From NCBI GenBank assembly GCA_009921765.1, contig RFXC01000103.1, forward strand, positions 1 through 14,596: a stretch of DNA of 14,596 bases, read 5' to 3'. Source of the DNA: Betaproteobacteria bacterium (GTDB taxonomy: Bacteria; Pseudomonadota; Gammaproteobacteria; Burkholderiales; Burkholderiaceae). This document shows positions 1-11,200 of this stretch, piece by piece. A program made the translations under genes and the position numbers. Within the stretch, counting starts at the first letter, position 1, and every line of letters starts with the position of its first letter. The notes beneath the pieces were generated by a model. The model was not told the origin of the DNA and ran no database searches. It was given only the letters and a program-made list of their open reading frames with translations.

Positions 1-1
1 C

Positions 2-2221
2 GTCTCGGGCGGCGATGTCTCGGGCGTGATCAACGCCAGCGGCCCGATCCTGAACCTCAGCATCCGCGCAGCGGGCAGCATCTCGCTTACCAGCACGGGC
101 AACCAGCCCATCACATTGGGCCGGCTGACCGCCGGCAAGGCCGGGTCGGCAACCGAGGTCTCGCCCGCGCCCATGCTGCGCAGCTTCGCCCTGTTTGCGG
201 CCGCAAGCGACACCGCAACGATGGCCGAGCCCGGCCAGATCGTGCTCCGCAGCCGCGGCGCGATCACCGTGTCCGATGCCATCGAGACCTACGGCGGCAC
301 GCTCGTGATCGAAGCGGGCGGCGGCGCGCTCACGCTGGGTGCAACGATTGAAGGCGGCACGGTGTCGCTCGCTGCGCGCGACGGCGTCGTGGCGACCGAA
401 GACGGTCTGGTGAAAGCGACGGTGCTCGACCTGTACACCTCGGCCGCCGCATACGACAAGACCGTCAATAAGGCGGGCAATGTCGGCAGCCAGGCGCAGC
501 CGCTTGTGATCGACCTGATCGGCGCGGGCGCGCTGTTGAGCGGCGAGGTGGCGGGTTCGCTCTACCTCCGCGAAGCCAACGGCGATCTGGTGGTGGGCCG
601 GCTGTCTGCAACCGGTTCGGCGGTGCTCGCCACCGCCTCCGGTTCGATCCTGGGCGGTGACAGCGGCGGCGCGGCCGACCTGCGCGCGGCCGAGGTCCGC
701 CTGAGTGCGGCCGGCGGCGGCATTGGCCGCGTGCTGGAAACGATCGAGACGGTTGAAGCGCTGGTCGAAACCTTCGATGTGGGCGAGTCCACCGGCGAGG
801 AACCGATCCTGATGCCGGTGAGTCGCACCGTCACCGACGCGTTCCGGGTCCGCACCGCGAAGCTGTCGGCCGCGGCCAATGGCGGCGCGGTCGGCGGCGA
901 TGCGCTGCCGCTGGGTATCCTGATTGACGTGCAGAAGTCGGGCACGGTCACCCTTGACGAACTCACGCTCACCCGGGCCGATAAGAGCCTTAAGGATGCG
1001 AGCGTTTCGCTCTCGGCACGCGGCGATCTGCTGATTGCGGGCCAGGTGAGCACCGGCGGCGCGCCGCTTGCGCTGTCGGCGCGCGGCCAAGTCACGCAGG
1101 CCACCTCGGGTGCGATCGATACGAAGGGGGGCGATCTCACGATCACCGCGGTGCGTGGTTCGATCATCCAGCAAACGGGCACGCGCCAGGTGCCGCATGG
1201 CGTGGTCGGCACGGTGAGCGAGCAAGTGTCCTCGGTGATTGCCACCGGCGGCGGCTCGGTTGTGCTCGATGCCGGCGATTCGGTGCTGCTGTCGCAGATT
1301 GATGCGAGCGGTGCCAAGGGCGCTCTCGGCTCGGTGTCGCTGATTGCGCGCAGTGGCTCAATCATCGACAACGGTCGCACGCGTTCGGGCGGGCCGTCGG
1401 TTGGCACGATCGATCTCGATACCGAGCCCGATGTGATCGCCTCCGATCTCTGGCTCGATGTGGCGGAGTCGATTGGCGAGACCGTCTATGCCGGTGGCCA
1501 GCTGCCACAGGTCGCGGGCGATCTGGTTGACCTGCTGTTGGGCACCACGCGCGACCAGCGCATCGTCAATGCGCTCGAGCTCACGGTTGACCGGATCGCG
1601 GGCCGCAGCGGCGGCTCCATCTACCTGATCGACACGGGCTCGCTCGCGGTGGGCGAGGTGGCGGGCGATGCCAGCACGCCCGATGCCGAGCCCCGCACCG
1701 GGCTGATCTCGCTTGATGCGATCGCGGTCGATATCGAAAGCCGTGGCGATGATGCGCGGCTGTCGCTCAACGCCGAACTCGATGCCGGCGCATCGGGCTC
1801 GGTGAGCCTGCGCGCCGCGGGGGCGCGCACCTCCATCCAGATCGACGCACCGATTCGCGCGACCGGTGGCGATGTGCTGGTCGAGGCGGCCCAAAAGGTC
1901 GGTTCGCGCAATGGCTTGATGTTTGTGAATGGCGGTGACCTCGTGATCCGCGCGGCCGAGGGCCTGGTGTTCGGCACCTGGGACGGCAATCTCTGGGTCG
2001 ACGCGCGCTCCTCGGCTTCGCTCGATGACCTCGGTCAGGGACTGGCCAATGCGATCGAATCGATTGCTGACGGTGACTTCGAGGCAAGCTACGCCGATGG
2101 CGTGATCACGCTGGGCAAAGGCGCCGGCGACCAGACGATCACGCTACGCCGCGATACCACACGTCTCGACGGAGATACCGGTGTCGAGGTGAGCATAGCG
2201 GCGGCGAAGGCCGATGCGCCG
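2..2221 (+). other. Filamentous-haemagglutinin-like beta-solenoid region
   Basis: About 740 residues of short, irregular Gly/Ser/Ala-rich beta-strand repeats with alternating hydrophobic residues. Typical rungs read 'AAGSISLTSTGNQPITLG', 'GGDLTITAVRGSIIQQTG', 'GSVVLDAGDSVLLSQIDAS' and 'GSVSLIARSGSIIDNG'. The 'LTITAxxGSI' and 'xGSxxLxAxxGSIxD' patterns are those of FhaB-type and other right-handed beta-helix adhesins. No hydrolase signature or Cys is present. The region begins before the window, so the number of rungs is unknown. It would form a rigid rod leading into the modular part downstream. Confidence is good for a beta-solenoid and lower for any specific family. Confidence 0.75.
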
Positions 2222-5200
2222 CGTACCATCGATCTGACGAGCCTGGGTGTGATCCCCGAGGCGGGCCGCTATGTGCTCGGGATCGGGACCGCGCAGTACG
2301 CGTTTGTGGCCGACCCGGTGGTGTTTGGCCGTCTGCTCTCGCCGGGTCTGATCCGTATCGAGGGCAATCAGACGCTGGGCGCGGGCCAGGGCCTGCGCCT
2401 CAACCTGGCCGGCACCGACGCGTTCGACCGGCTTGAGGTCACGGGCACGCTCACGCTCAATGGCGGCAATATCGACATCGGTTATGTCGACATCGAAGAT
2501 GGCGAGGGCGGTGTGGCGCCGTTCACGCCGCGCCTGGGCGATCGCTTCGAGGCGCTGGTGAGCGCCACGGAAATCAAAGGCAAGTTCAGAACGAGCGCCG
2601 GGCTCTTTGGCTACGACAACGGCGATACCGTGCTCGATGTCAGCCAGGACAAGACCGGCTTCCATCTTGAAGTGGTCGAGCGGCCGCTCGCTCAGCTTCT
2701 CGATATCCGGGCGCACTCGAAAGCCGATGCCGATGTGCTGGGCAGCTACTTCAATGCCGACTACTTCGGCAACGACGTCGACTATCTGGCGGGTGCCACG
2801 CTGTCGGCGGCCAACTTCCTCACGGTCGACGGCCGCTTCCGGCTGCGCTCGGAGGCCACCTCGGTCACGCTGTCAGACGGTTCCTCGGTTCAGACCCAGC
2901 GCTGGACGCTGGGCGGCAGCGAGCTCTATGGCTTCGTGGGCCTGAACGGACCCTATCGCCTCGATACCGATCATGATCTGAACCTGGATGAGGAAGCCGT
3001 CAATCCGTATGCGGTGGGCTTCGAGATTCAGGGGATCGATGTTGCGTTCGTATTGAACCTGGAAGACCTGGGCGACAACGGAACCGGAGCTGGAGCCGCT
3101 GATCCGCATCCCGGTGGCGCTGGGTGTGGCGCACCTGCTGGGCCGGATCCCGCTGCCGGGCAGCGCACCACGGCCGGAGTGGGTGGCCGCCCTGACCCAC
3201 CCCGAGCGGGAGGTGTCGGGGTCGAGGTCGCCACCACCGGGGCCACGGTCACCTCGGCCACTGGCCCCGCGCCGCTTACCGTTTACACCGGCGGCCTGAC
3301 TGAGGACGGCAACGACGAGGCGATCACGCTCGACTTCTCGGGCAAGCGCGGAACGCTGATCCGGGCATCGGGCAACCTGACGATCCAGGTGGCCGACTTC
3401 CTGTTTGTCACCGGTTCGCTTGGCTTCGAAAAATCCACGCAGGATCTGATCCTTGCCGACCGCACCGAAGTGCGGGTCGACACGCTGATGTTTGGCGGCC
3501 AGGATCTGTACGCGTTTGCGGGTGTCGACGGTCCCTACTGGCAGGATACCGACGGTGACGGCCGTATCACGATGGACGATACGCCCGAGACCGATTCGCT
3601 GGGTCTTGCGCTGGGCAATGTGCAGTTCGGCCTGGTGATTGCAAGCGCCTCGCCCGAGCAGGAGAACATCGCTGGCCTCAGCTGGGTGACGGTCAAGGCG
3701 GCCGCAGGCTCGGTTGAACTGGTGGGCGTGGAAGGGCTCACGCTCGCCGCGCGCAACCTCGCGGTGGATATCAACCTGGTCGATGGCGTGGGCGAGGGCT
3801 TCGATCCCGATCGCAAGGTCATCGACTACACCGCCGAGGGCGGCGAACTGTCGGTTGTCACCGGCACCGGCAAGTCGCTTGCCATGGATGCCTCGGGCGA
3901 GAAAGGCGAATGGATCCGCGCCTCGGGCGAGGTCGATGTGTCGCTTGGCGGCTTCATCGAAGTCAGTGGCTCGCTTGCGTTTGAGCGCGCGCGCCAGGTG
4001 GTAACGCTTGCCGATGGCTCGCGCGTGCAGACCGAGATGATCACGATCGGCGGCACCAATCTCGATGGATTTGTCGGGATCGGCCCCTACGGCGACGACA
4101 CCGATGGCGATGGCGTGTTCGAGAAGAGCGAGATCAATCCGGATGCGCGCGGCTTTGGCGTGCGCAACGTCGAATTCGGTATCGGCCTCTTCAAGGGCAA
4201 GGGCGCACACGCCGGCACCAACTGGATTTCCGCAACTGGCGTGGTGGGTGGCGTCGATGTGATGCTGGGCCTGCCCGAGAACCTGCGCTTTGACATTCAT
4301 TCTCTGGGGCTCGCAGCCAACCTGGTAAGCCACGAGGCGCCCGCGCTGTCGGGCCCGGCGCTGGCACTGCCGGCGGCGTTTGCAGTGGATGCCAGCACGG
4401 GTGAAATCAACTTTACCGCCGGAAGCTTGGGTGGTGCGAGCGCCCAGGATGCGGTGACGGTCACGCTGTCGCCCTCGGCCGGAACGCTCGCGATCGCAGG
4501 CAGCGATCTGCCGCTGTCGCGGGTCGCCGGTGAAAAGGCGAAACAGACCTCGAGCTTTGCGCTCACCGGAAGCTTCAAGGTGGGCGATGTGATCTCGATC
4601 GATGGCATCGCGGTCTCGGCAGGGGGCGCTGATTCGGAGGCCGAGCCCACCCCGCAGACTTTCCGCTACACGGTCACCGAGGACGATCTGCTCGAGCGCA
4701 ATGCCAAGAACGAGATCGTGGGCCCGGCCTCGACCGAGCTCGCGCTGCGTCAGATTGCCGCGTCGATCCGTGAGGCGATCAATGAGCCCGAGGACGAGTC
4801 GATCTCGATGGTCGTGTCGGCCTGGTATGCGGGCGTGCCCTTCGATGCGCAGGGCAAACCCAAGCCGGGCGCGGTCGCGCCCGATCTGGGCACGCTGATT
4901 GTCCTCGAGGCACTCGAAGAGGATACCGACGGCGGCTTTGCGCTGTCGGTGAGCGAGGACTCTGAAGAGGGCGAGATCATCCGGCTGCGTGCCACGCAGA
5001 CGCTGCCCGAGACAATCGCCTCCGATGAGCGCGCAAGCGACAACCTGAGCGCGGGTATCGCGAGCCTTGTGCTCGAGGGCAGCGCCGCGGCGATCGATGA
5101 CTGGCTCGACCGCCATGCAATGCTGCGGCATCAGCACGTGCCGTACAACCTGTTCAATTCGGCGACCTGGATCGATGCACGACTCACGGTGCGGGTCGAG

Positions 5201-8200
5201 TCGGCTGCTGCCGAAGCGGTGGCCTACGCAACCATCACCGCCTCCGAGGGCGATTCGCCCGAAGGCCAGGGCATCGAGAACCTGGCCGACGACCGGGCCG
5301 ATACGATCTGGCTCAATGAAACCGGCGAAGGTGCGGGCTTTACCGTCTCGCTCGACAAGGAAGAGGTGCTCGATGGGCTTCGCCTCACCTCGGTCGCAAG
5401 CGACGACATCTGGCAATTCGATCCCGCCACCTGGGAGGTCTACGGATCAAACGAGGGCGAGGACTGGGAGAGCGACAGCTGGACGCTGCTCGGCGAAGGC
5501 GATACCGGCCTGCCGGATGAGCGCGGCTCGACCAGCGAAGTGCGCTTTGCCAACAGCCTGGGCTATCGCTACTACAAGGTGGTGTTCCCCACCACCAAGG
5601 ACAGTTTCGACGGCGACAACTTTGTCCAGCTCGCCGAGGCGCGCCTGTTCGCGCATGCCGGCCCGGCCTGGAGCATTGAAACGAGCGTTCACCTTGACGG
5701 CAACCGCGATGCGCCGCAGGGCTTCAGCGGCGGTATCACCCCAGTCGTTGAGGCGCTGACCAGCAAATTCTGGATCAGGGCCAACGCGCCCACCAACCTG
5801 GTGTTCGCCGATGTGGCGCTTGGCCTGGCTGGTCCGTCAACCGGTCAGAGCAACGCCGCCGCGCAGACCCTCAGCATGGCGCTCGACATGCCGCGCGATG
5901 ACGATGACCTGCCGGTGGGCACGTTCGCGATGCGCAATGTGCCGGCCGACAGCGGTGTGACGATCACCGAGCGCGAGGGCGGCATCACCTTCACGGGCAC
6001 GCCCGAGGCGATTGCTGCGCTGCTGACTGCGCCGAACCGGTTCTTCTACACCGGCGCGCTGTGTGACCTGTCGCTCAAGGTCACCGCGACCGGAACGGGC
6101 GCCGCCTTCACATCGCAGATTGCGCTGGTCGCCAACCAGGTGATCGACTACGCCGACCGTTCGGTCTTCAATGAAGCGGGCGAAGTCCTGGTCGACGACA
6201 ACCGCGCGATCGAGATTGCCACCGGCACCGAGCAGACGCTCACGTTCGATTTCGACGGCATGCGCGGCCCGCTCCTGCGTGCAAGCGGCGGCGTCGAGCT
6301 GCAGCTTGCGGGCTTTGTGAGCGCGGGTGGCACGATGGCGATCGAGAAGTCCTCGACCACGCTGACGCTTGCCGACGGCAGCACGGCCGAGGCCGATCTG
6401 CTCACCATTGGCGGCGCCAATCTGCATCTGTTCGTGGGCGCCAACGGCCCCTATCGCAGCGACACCAATGAAGACGGCCTGATCAACGTCGAGGACGAGG
6501 TCAACACCGATGCGGTTGGCGTCTCGGCGGTTGGCGGCGAATTCGGTCTGGTGCTGGGCTGGGAGCGCACGCTGGGCGACGCGACTGCGTCGGGCAAGGT
6601 CAACCTGAATGCAGGCCGTCGCTGGATCGCGCTCGAGGCCAATGTGGCCGAGGCTGCGCTGGTGGGCGTGCCTTCGATCACCGCGGTCGGGCGTGACCTG
6701 GAGGTCGCGGTCAATCTGGTGCGTGATGTGCCCGCGGGCACGCTCGCCAACACCCAGGTCATCGACTTCTCCGAATCGCCGTTTACCCTTTACACCGGCT
6801 ACCGCACCACCACCGAGCTCTCGCTCGATGGCTCGCGGGGCGAGTCGCTGCGCGCCTCCGGCGCGTTCGAGCTCGAGGTCGGTGGCTTCGTGCAGGCGCG
6901 CGGATCGCTCGCGCTTGAAAAATCGGCGCGCAGAGTTGCGCTCGCCGACGGCACGCGACTCACCGTCGACACGCTGTCGCTCGGCGGCACCGGGCTGAGC
7001 GCCTTTGCAGGCATTGGCGGGGGCTACTTCACCGACAGCAACGGCGACGGTCTGATCAATGCATCCGACACGCCCAATCCCGATGCGCGCGGCTTCGTGC
7101 TTCAGGATGCGGAGTTCGCGCTCGCACTCATGACGCCGTCCTCCGACATGAGCGCGCTGTTCACACCCGAAGCGGGTGCGATTGGCGTCTACGACTTTGC
7201 CTCGCGCGAGTCGGTGCTGGCCAACAGCATCGCCGATGGTCCGGCGCTCACCCGGGTGGCTGCGACCGGCGTGGTTGCGCAGTCGCCGGGCGGGTCGCCC
7301 GTGGGCGAGGGCGTGGCCAATGTGATCGACGGCAACACCGGCACCAAGTATCTGAATACCACGGGCCGGGGGTCGGGATTCACGCTCACGCTGCCGCAGG
7401 CGCAGGTGCTCGATTCGCTCGCGCTCACCACGCGCACCAATGACGACATATGGCAGTGGGATCCCAAGACCTGGGAGGTCTGGGGTTCGAATGTCGACGG
7501 CGCCTGGGGGAACAACCCCAGCTGGATGCGGCTTGGCGCAGGCCTGACGGGTCTCGCCAACGGGCGCGGCGCCTCCAATGTTGTCACCTTCAACAACACC
7601 CAGCCGTTCAAGTACTACAAGGTGGTGTTCCCGACGGTCAAGGGCGTCTCGGGTGGCAAGAGCTACATGCATGTGTCCGAGGCGCGGCTGTTTGGTCCGA
7701 TCGAGCACCAGATGTCGCTCGCCGATGACGCGGGCGTGCGTGCGGCCGGTGTGATCACCACCGCCTCCGGTCCGGGCAACTACCTGATGATCGACCGCGG
7801 CGCCGATGCCGAACCGCTCGCCGACTACACGGTGATGTTCGACGTCCAGTCGCCCGTCGACAGCCGGTCGCTACTGCGCAGTCTCCTGCAGGCCAACGGC
7901 GGCAATGCCGATGATGCGGAGCTCTTCATCGCTGCGGCCAACGACGCCCTCGGTTCGCCCCGCGGCACCGACGGACTTGGCTTCAGCACGACCCCGGTCG
8001 ACGAGACCCGCTGGGCTCGCGTGGTGTTTGTCAGCAACGCAAGCGCCAAGCGCCTCTATGTTGATGGCGATCTGGTTGCCAGCGCGAGCAGCACCTCGGC
8101 GCGCTACACGCTGGGCTCGAAGGTTCTGTTCTTTGCCGACAATGACGGCGGCAATGCGCCGCTCAACGTTGGCAAGCTCGCGCTCTGGAGCCGGCCGCTG

Positions 8201-11200
8201 TCAGGGGCCGAAGTGGCAACGCTGGGCACCGCCGAGCGGTTGGGCCTGGAAGCCATGGCGGACACCCGCTGGACCGCGCTGGAAGTGTCGGCAGGCAAGG
8301 TGGGCTTTGTCGGCGGCGACGATCTGCAGATCACCGCCAACGGCATCCTGGTTGAAGTCAATCAGGTGAGCGGTCTGCCTGGCGGCATGAACAGCGTCGA
8401 CAAGGTGCTTGACCTTGCGACCCGTCCGGTGAGCGTGTTTACCGGCACCGGCACGAGCCGTGTGCTCGACATCACGGGCGACCGCGGCGAACTGCTGCGG
8501 GCGAGCGGTCAGGTCGAGATCCGCATCGGCGGCTTCCTGTCGACCTCGGGTTCGCTTGCCTTCGAGAAATCCACCCGCGTGCTCACGCTTGATGACGGCA
8601 CGCGCCGCGCGCACGACGTACTCACCGTGGGCGCAGCCGACCTCTCGGCCTTCGCCGGCATCAATCCGGGGCCGGATGCCACCGGCTTCGTGCTGAACGA
8701 CCTCGATCTTGCGCTGGTGATCGCCACCGAGCGGGAGGCGGTCGAGCGCGCGGTCGATGCGCCGCTTGCGTGGACCGATGTGGCGATTGCCGGTGCGCGC
8801 CAGGTGGCGGTCGCGGGCGGCGCGGCCGGCCAGGTGCATGTGTCGGATGATCGCGGTATCACCTGGCGAAATGCCGGCGCGCCGCGTGGCGACTACCAGG
8901 CGGTATCAATCTCCGATGACGGCAAGATGATTGCCGCGGTGATGGCGGGCGGCCGGGTGGTGGTGTCCACCAACGGCGGCCAGAGCTGGAGCTTTGGCAG
9001 CGCGGCGAGCACGCCGCTCACCGACGTGGCCATGCTCTCGCGCGACCGCATCATCACCAGCGATCTCTCGGAAGCGGTGCGCTTCGATGTGCTCGACATC
9101 ACGGGGCGTTTTGTTCCCGGCGACACCATCGGACTGCGGGTCTGGGGTCAGGCCGACGAGACCTTCCAGATCCGGGTGCCGCAGCGGCCGTCGGATGCGG
9201 CGCCACCGGCACAGGCGCAGTTGAACGCCAGCCTGGCTGCGATGCTGCGCGCGCAGATCAACGCTCGCTCGCCCTTCTTGCGTGCAAGCGGTGCGGGCTC
9301 CCAGATCATCCTCGAGGCCCGGGATGGAGCGCTCGGCTGGGCGTCCATCGATCCGTTCACCCTGCAGGGTGACATCGATCCGGTCAGTAAACCCACCAAC
9401 CTGTTCTTTACGACAGTCTGGAGAACGGTCAATGAACGCCGTGTTCACTACGGCAATTTCGATCGCGCGGCGCTTGGCAACAATGAATTTGCGCAGCTCA
9501 CCGGCCTGTTTGCCGAGGGCGACAGCATTGTTGTCACCGGCTTTGCGAGCGATCCGGTCATCTATGAAGTCAAGCGCAGCGATCTGTTTGTTCCGGCTGG
9601 CAAGCCGGGCCGGTTCATGCCTGCCACACCCGAGCAGGTGCGGGCAAACGTAGCCTTCAGGCTGGCCGAGGTTCTGCGCTCGCAAACCACCGCCTATGCG
9701 GTGGTGGGCTGGAGCGGACCGACGCTTGTCTTCACCGGCGAGACTGCTCGCCCGGCATTGCAGATCACGGTCGAGCGCGCCACCGACGCGCAGGGCGTGG
9801 CACGCGGAACGGGTGGGGTCGAGCAGGCGAGCGCCAATACCTATCGCGAGGCGGCGGGCCGCATCCAGATCGGCGAGCCGGGCGATACTGCCACATGGGT
9901 GGATGCGCAGGTGCCCCGCGGGAGCGCACAGTTCACCGCGCTCGATACCTTCGGAGCCGGCAAGTCGATCTTTGCTGCGGCGGGTGACCCGATGTGGGGC
10001 ATGGTGCCGGGCGATATGCCAGGCCTCTTTATCGGTTCGCTCGAGGCTGCGCCGCGCGGGCCTGCCGTGGTCACGGCCATTCTGCCGACCAAGGGCGCTT
10101 CGCCCCCGGGCGAGGGCGTCGAGAGCCTGCTCGACGGCAACACCGCGACCAAGTATCTGAACCTGGCCGGGCCCAACAGCGGCTTCACGATCAGCCTGGA
10201 TGCGCCGCAGGCCTTTAACTCGCTCACGCTGGTCGCGCGCACCACTGACGACATCTGGCAGTGGGATCCCAAGACCTTCGTGGTCCTGGGAACCAATGAC
10301 AGCGGCGACCTGAGCAAGGCCCGGTGGTGGCCGATCGCCGAGGGCGAGACACGGCTTGCCGATGCGCGCGGCTCGGTGAGCCAGATCGGCTTTGAGAACA
10401 ACAAGCCCTACCGCCATTACCTGGTTGCCTTCCCCGAGACCAAGGGCAGCTTCAACGGCAAGAGCTATGTGCATGTGGCCGAGGCGCGGCTTGCGCGCAC
10501 GCCGTCGTTTGTGGTGCCCGAGGCGCTGGGCATGACCACGGCGCCATCGCCGGGCTCCTCACCCGAGGACGCGGGCGTTGGCAACGTGAATGATCGCAAT
10601 CCGGCGACCAAGTATGTGAACTTCGACGGGCCGGACACGGGCTTTACGGTGAGCTTCGATACGCCCGAGGCGATGAACTCGCTGCTTCTGGTCTCGCGTA
10701 TCGACAACGACGTCTGGCAGTGGGATCCGAAGACCTGGCGGGTGCTGGGATCGAATATCAGCGCCGACTGGAACGAAGCCGTCTGGACCGAGCTCGGCTC
10801 GGGCGAAACGCTGCTGGGCAATGCCCGCGGTTCGTCCAGCGTGGTGGCGTTCGACAACACCACGGCCTACCAGCACTACGCGGTGGTCTTCCCCGAGATC
10901 AAGGGCGACGTCAAGGGTCTGCGCGTCATGCAGATTGCCGAGGCGCAGCTCTTCCGTGCGCCAACCGGCTCGCCGGGCGGCTCGCCTGTGTTCGAAGCCG
11001 TCGACAAGGTGAACGACGGCAACATCGGCACCCGCTATCTCAACTTCGAACCGCAGAATTCCGGGTATGCCGTCAAGCTGATGGAGCCGGAAGCGCTCGA
11101 TACGCTGCTGCTGGTCTCGCGTGTGGGCAATCCGTTGTGGTCCTGGGATCCGGCCACCTGGGAGGTCTACGGCTCCAATACCGCCGAGGCCTTCACCGAC

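Larger units (their letters stand above)
3845..6208 (+). repeat. A module 3, interrupted by a 604-residue insert (4328-6139)
   Basis: The first part, 3845-4327, has 'ELSVVTGTGKS', 'GEWIRASGEVDVSLGGFIEV', 'GSLAFERARQVVTLADGSRV', calcium loop DTDGDGVFEKSE at 4097-4132, 'VEFGIGLF', 'NWISATG' and 'LAANLV'. In uninterrupted copies, 'NLV' is followed after about 12 residues by 'VIDF/VIDY'. Here 'VIDYADRS' appears only at 6140, after domains D1, E1, B1 and E2. Removing 4328-6139 leaves 184 residues, the normal length. The insert therefore sits in the loop between the last core strand and the exit strand. Confidence 0.78.
6779..8425 (+). repeat. A module 5, interrupted by a 372-residue insert (7148-8263)
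   Basis: The first part, 6779-7147: 'PFTLYTGYRTTTELSLDG', 'RGESLRASGAFELEVGGFV', 'GSLALEKSARRVALADGTRL', 'LGGTGLSAFAGIGG', calcium loop DSNGDGLINASD at 7034-7069, 'NPDARGFVLQDAEFALALM'. The second part resumes at 8264 with 'TRWTALEVSAGKVGFVGG', 'LVEVNQV' and 'VLDL'. Without the insert the module is 177 residues. The insert occupies the linker before the conserved Trp, which is variable in length in other copies. It carries a LamG-like fold that itself is split by discoidin-like domain B2. Confidence 0.8.

Noticed and set aside
1358..2716. Minus-strand open frames opposite the beta-solenoid
   Set aside because: They terminate opposite sense TCA (1358) and CTA (2144) codons and have no independent coding evidence; the + strand repeats explain the region.
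2873..5416. Long open frame on the minus strand (about 847 codons)
   Set aside because: It is aligned codon-for-codon with the + strand gene and ends exactly where that gene has a TCA serine codon (2873-2875), which reads TGA on the other strand. Its product is rich in Arg, His, Asp and Gln, as expected of a mirror frame of G+C-rich coding DNA. No domain was recognised.
5067..5759. Plus-strand open frame in another frame, about 230 codons
   Set aside because: Its product is Arg/Ser/Pro-rich and lacks any domain, while the main frame encodes the clear B1 discoidin-like domain with normal codon endings. It is an off-frame shadow in high-GC DNA.
5837..7708. Long open frame on the minus strand (about 623 codons)
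   Set aside because: A mirror frame again, ending at the sense TCA codon at 5837. The + strand in the same place encodes recognisable A4, A5 and B2 modules.
8759..9079. Sialidase enzyme suggested by Asp boxes
   Set aside because: Asp boxes occur in many non-enzymatic propellers. No RIP motif, arginine triad or catalytic Tyr/Glu arrangement was seen.
7441..10736. Similar DNA blocks at 7441-7472, 10246-10277 and 10715-10736 considered as mobile-element or recombination-site repeats
   Set aside because: They encode the same conserved discoidin-like core in the same frame and have no terminal inverted repeats or target duplications, so domain duplication explains them.
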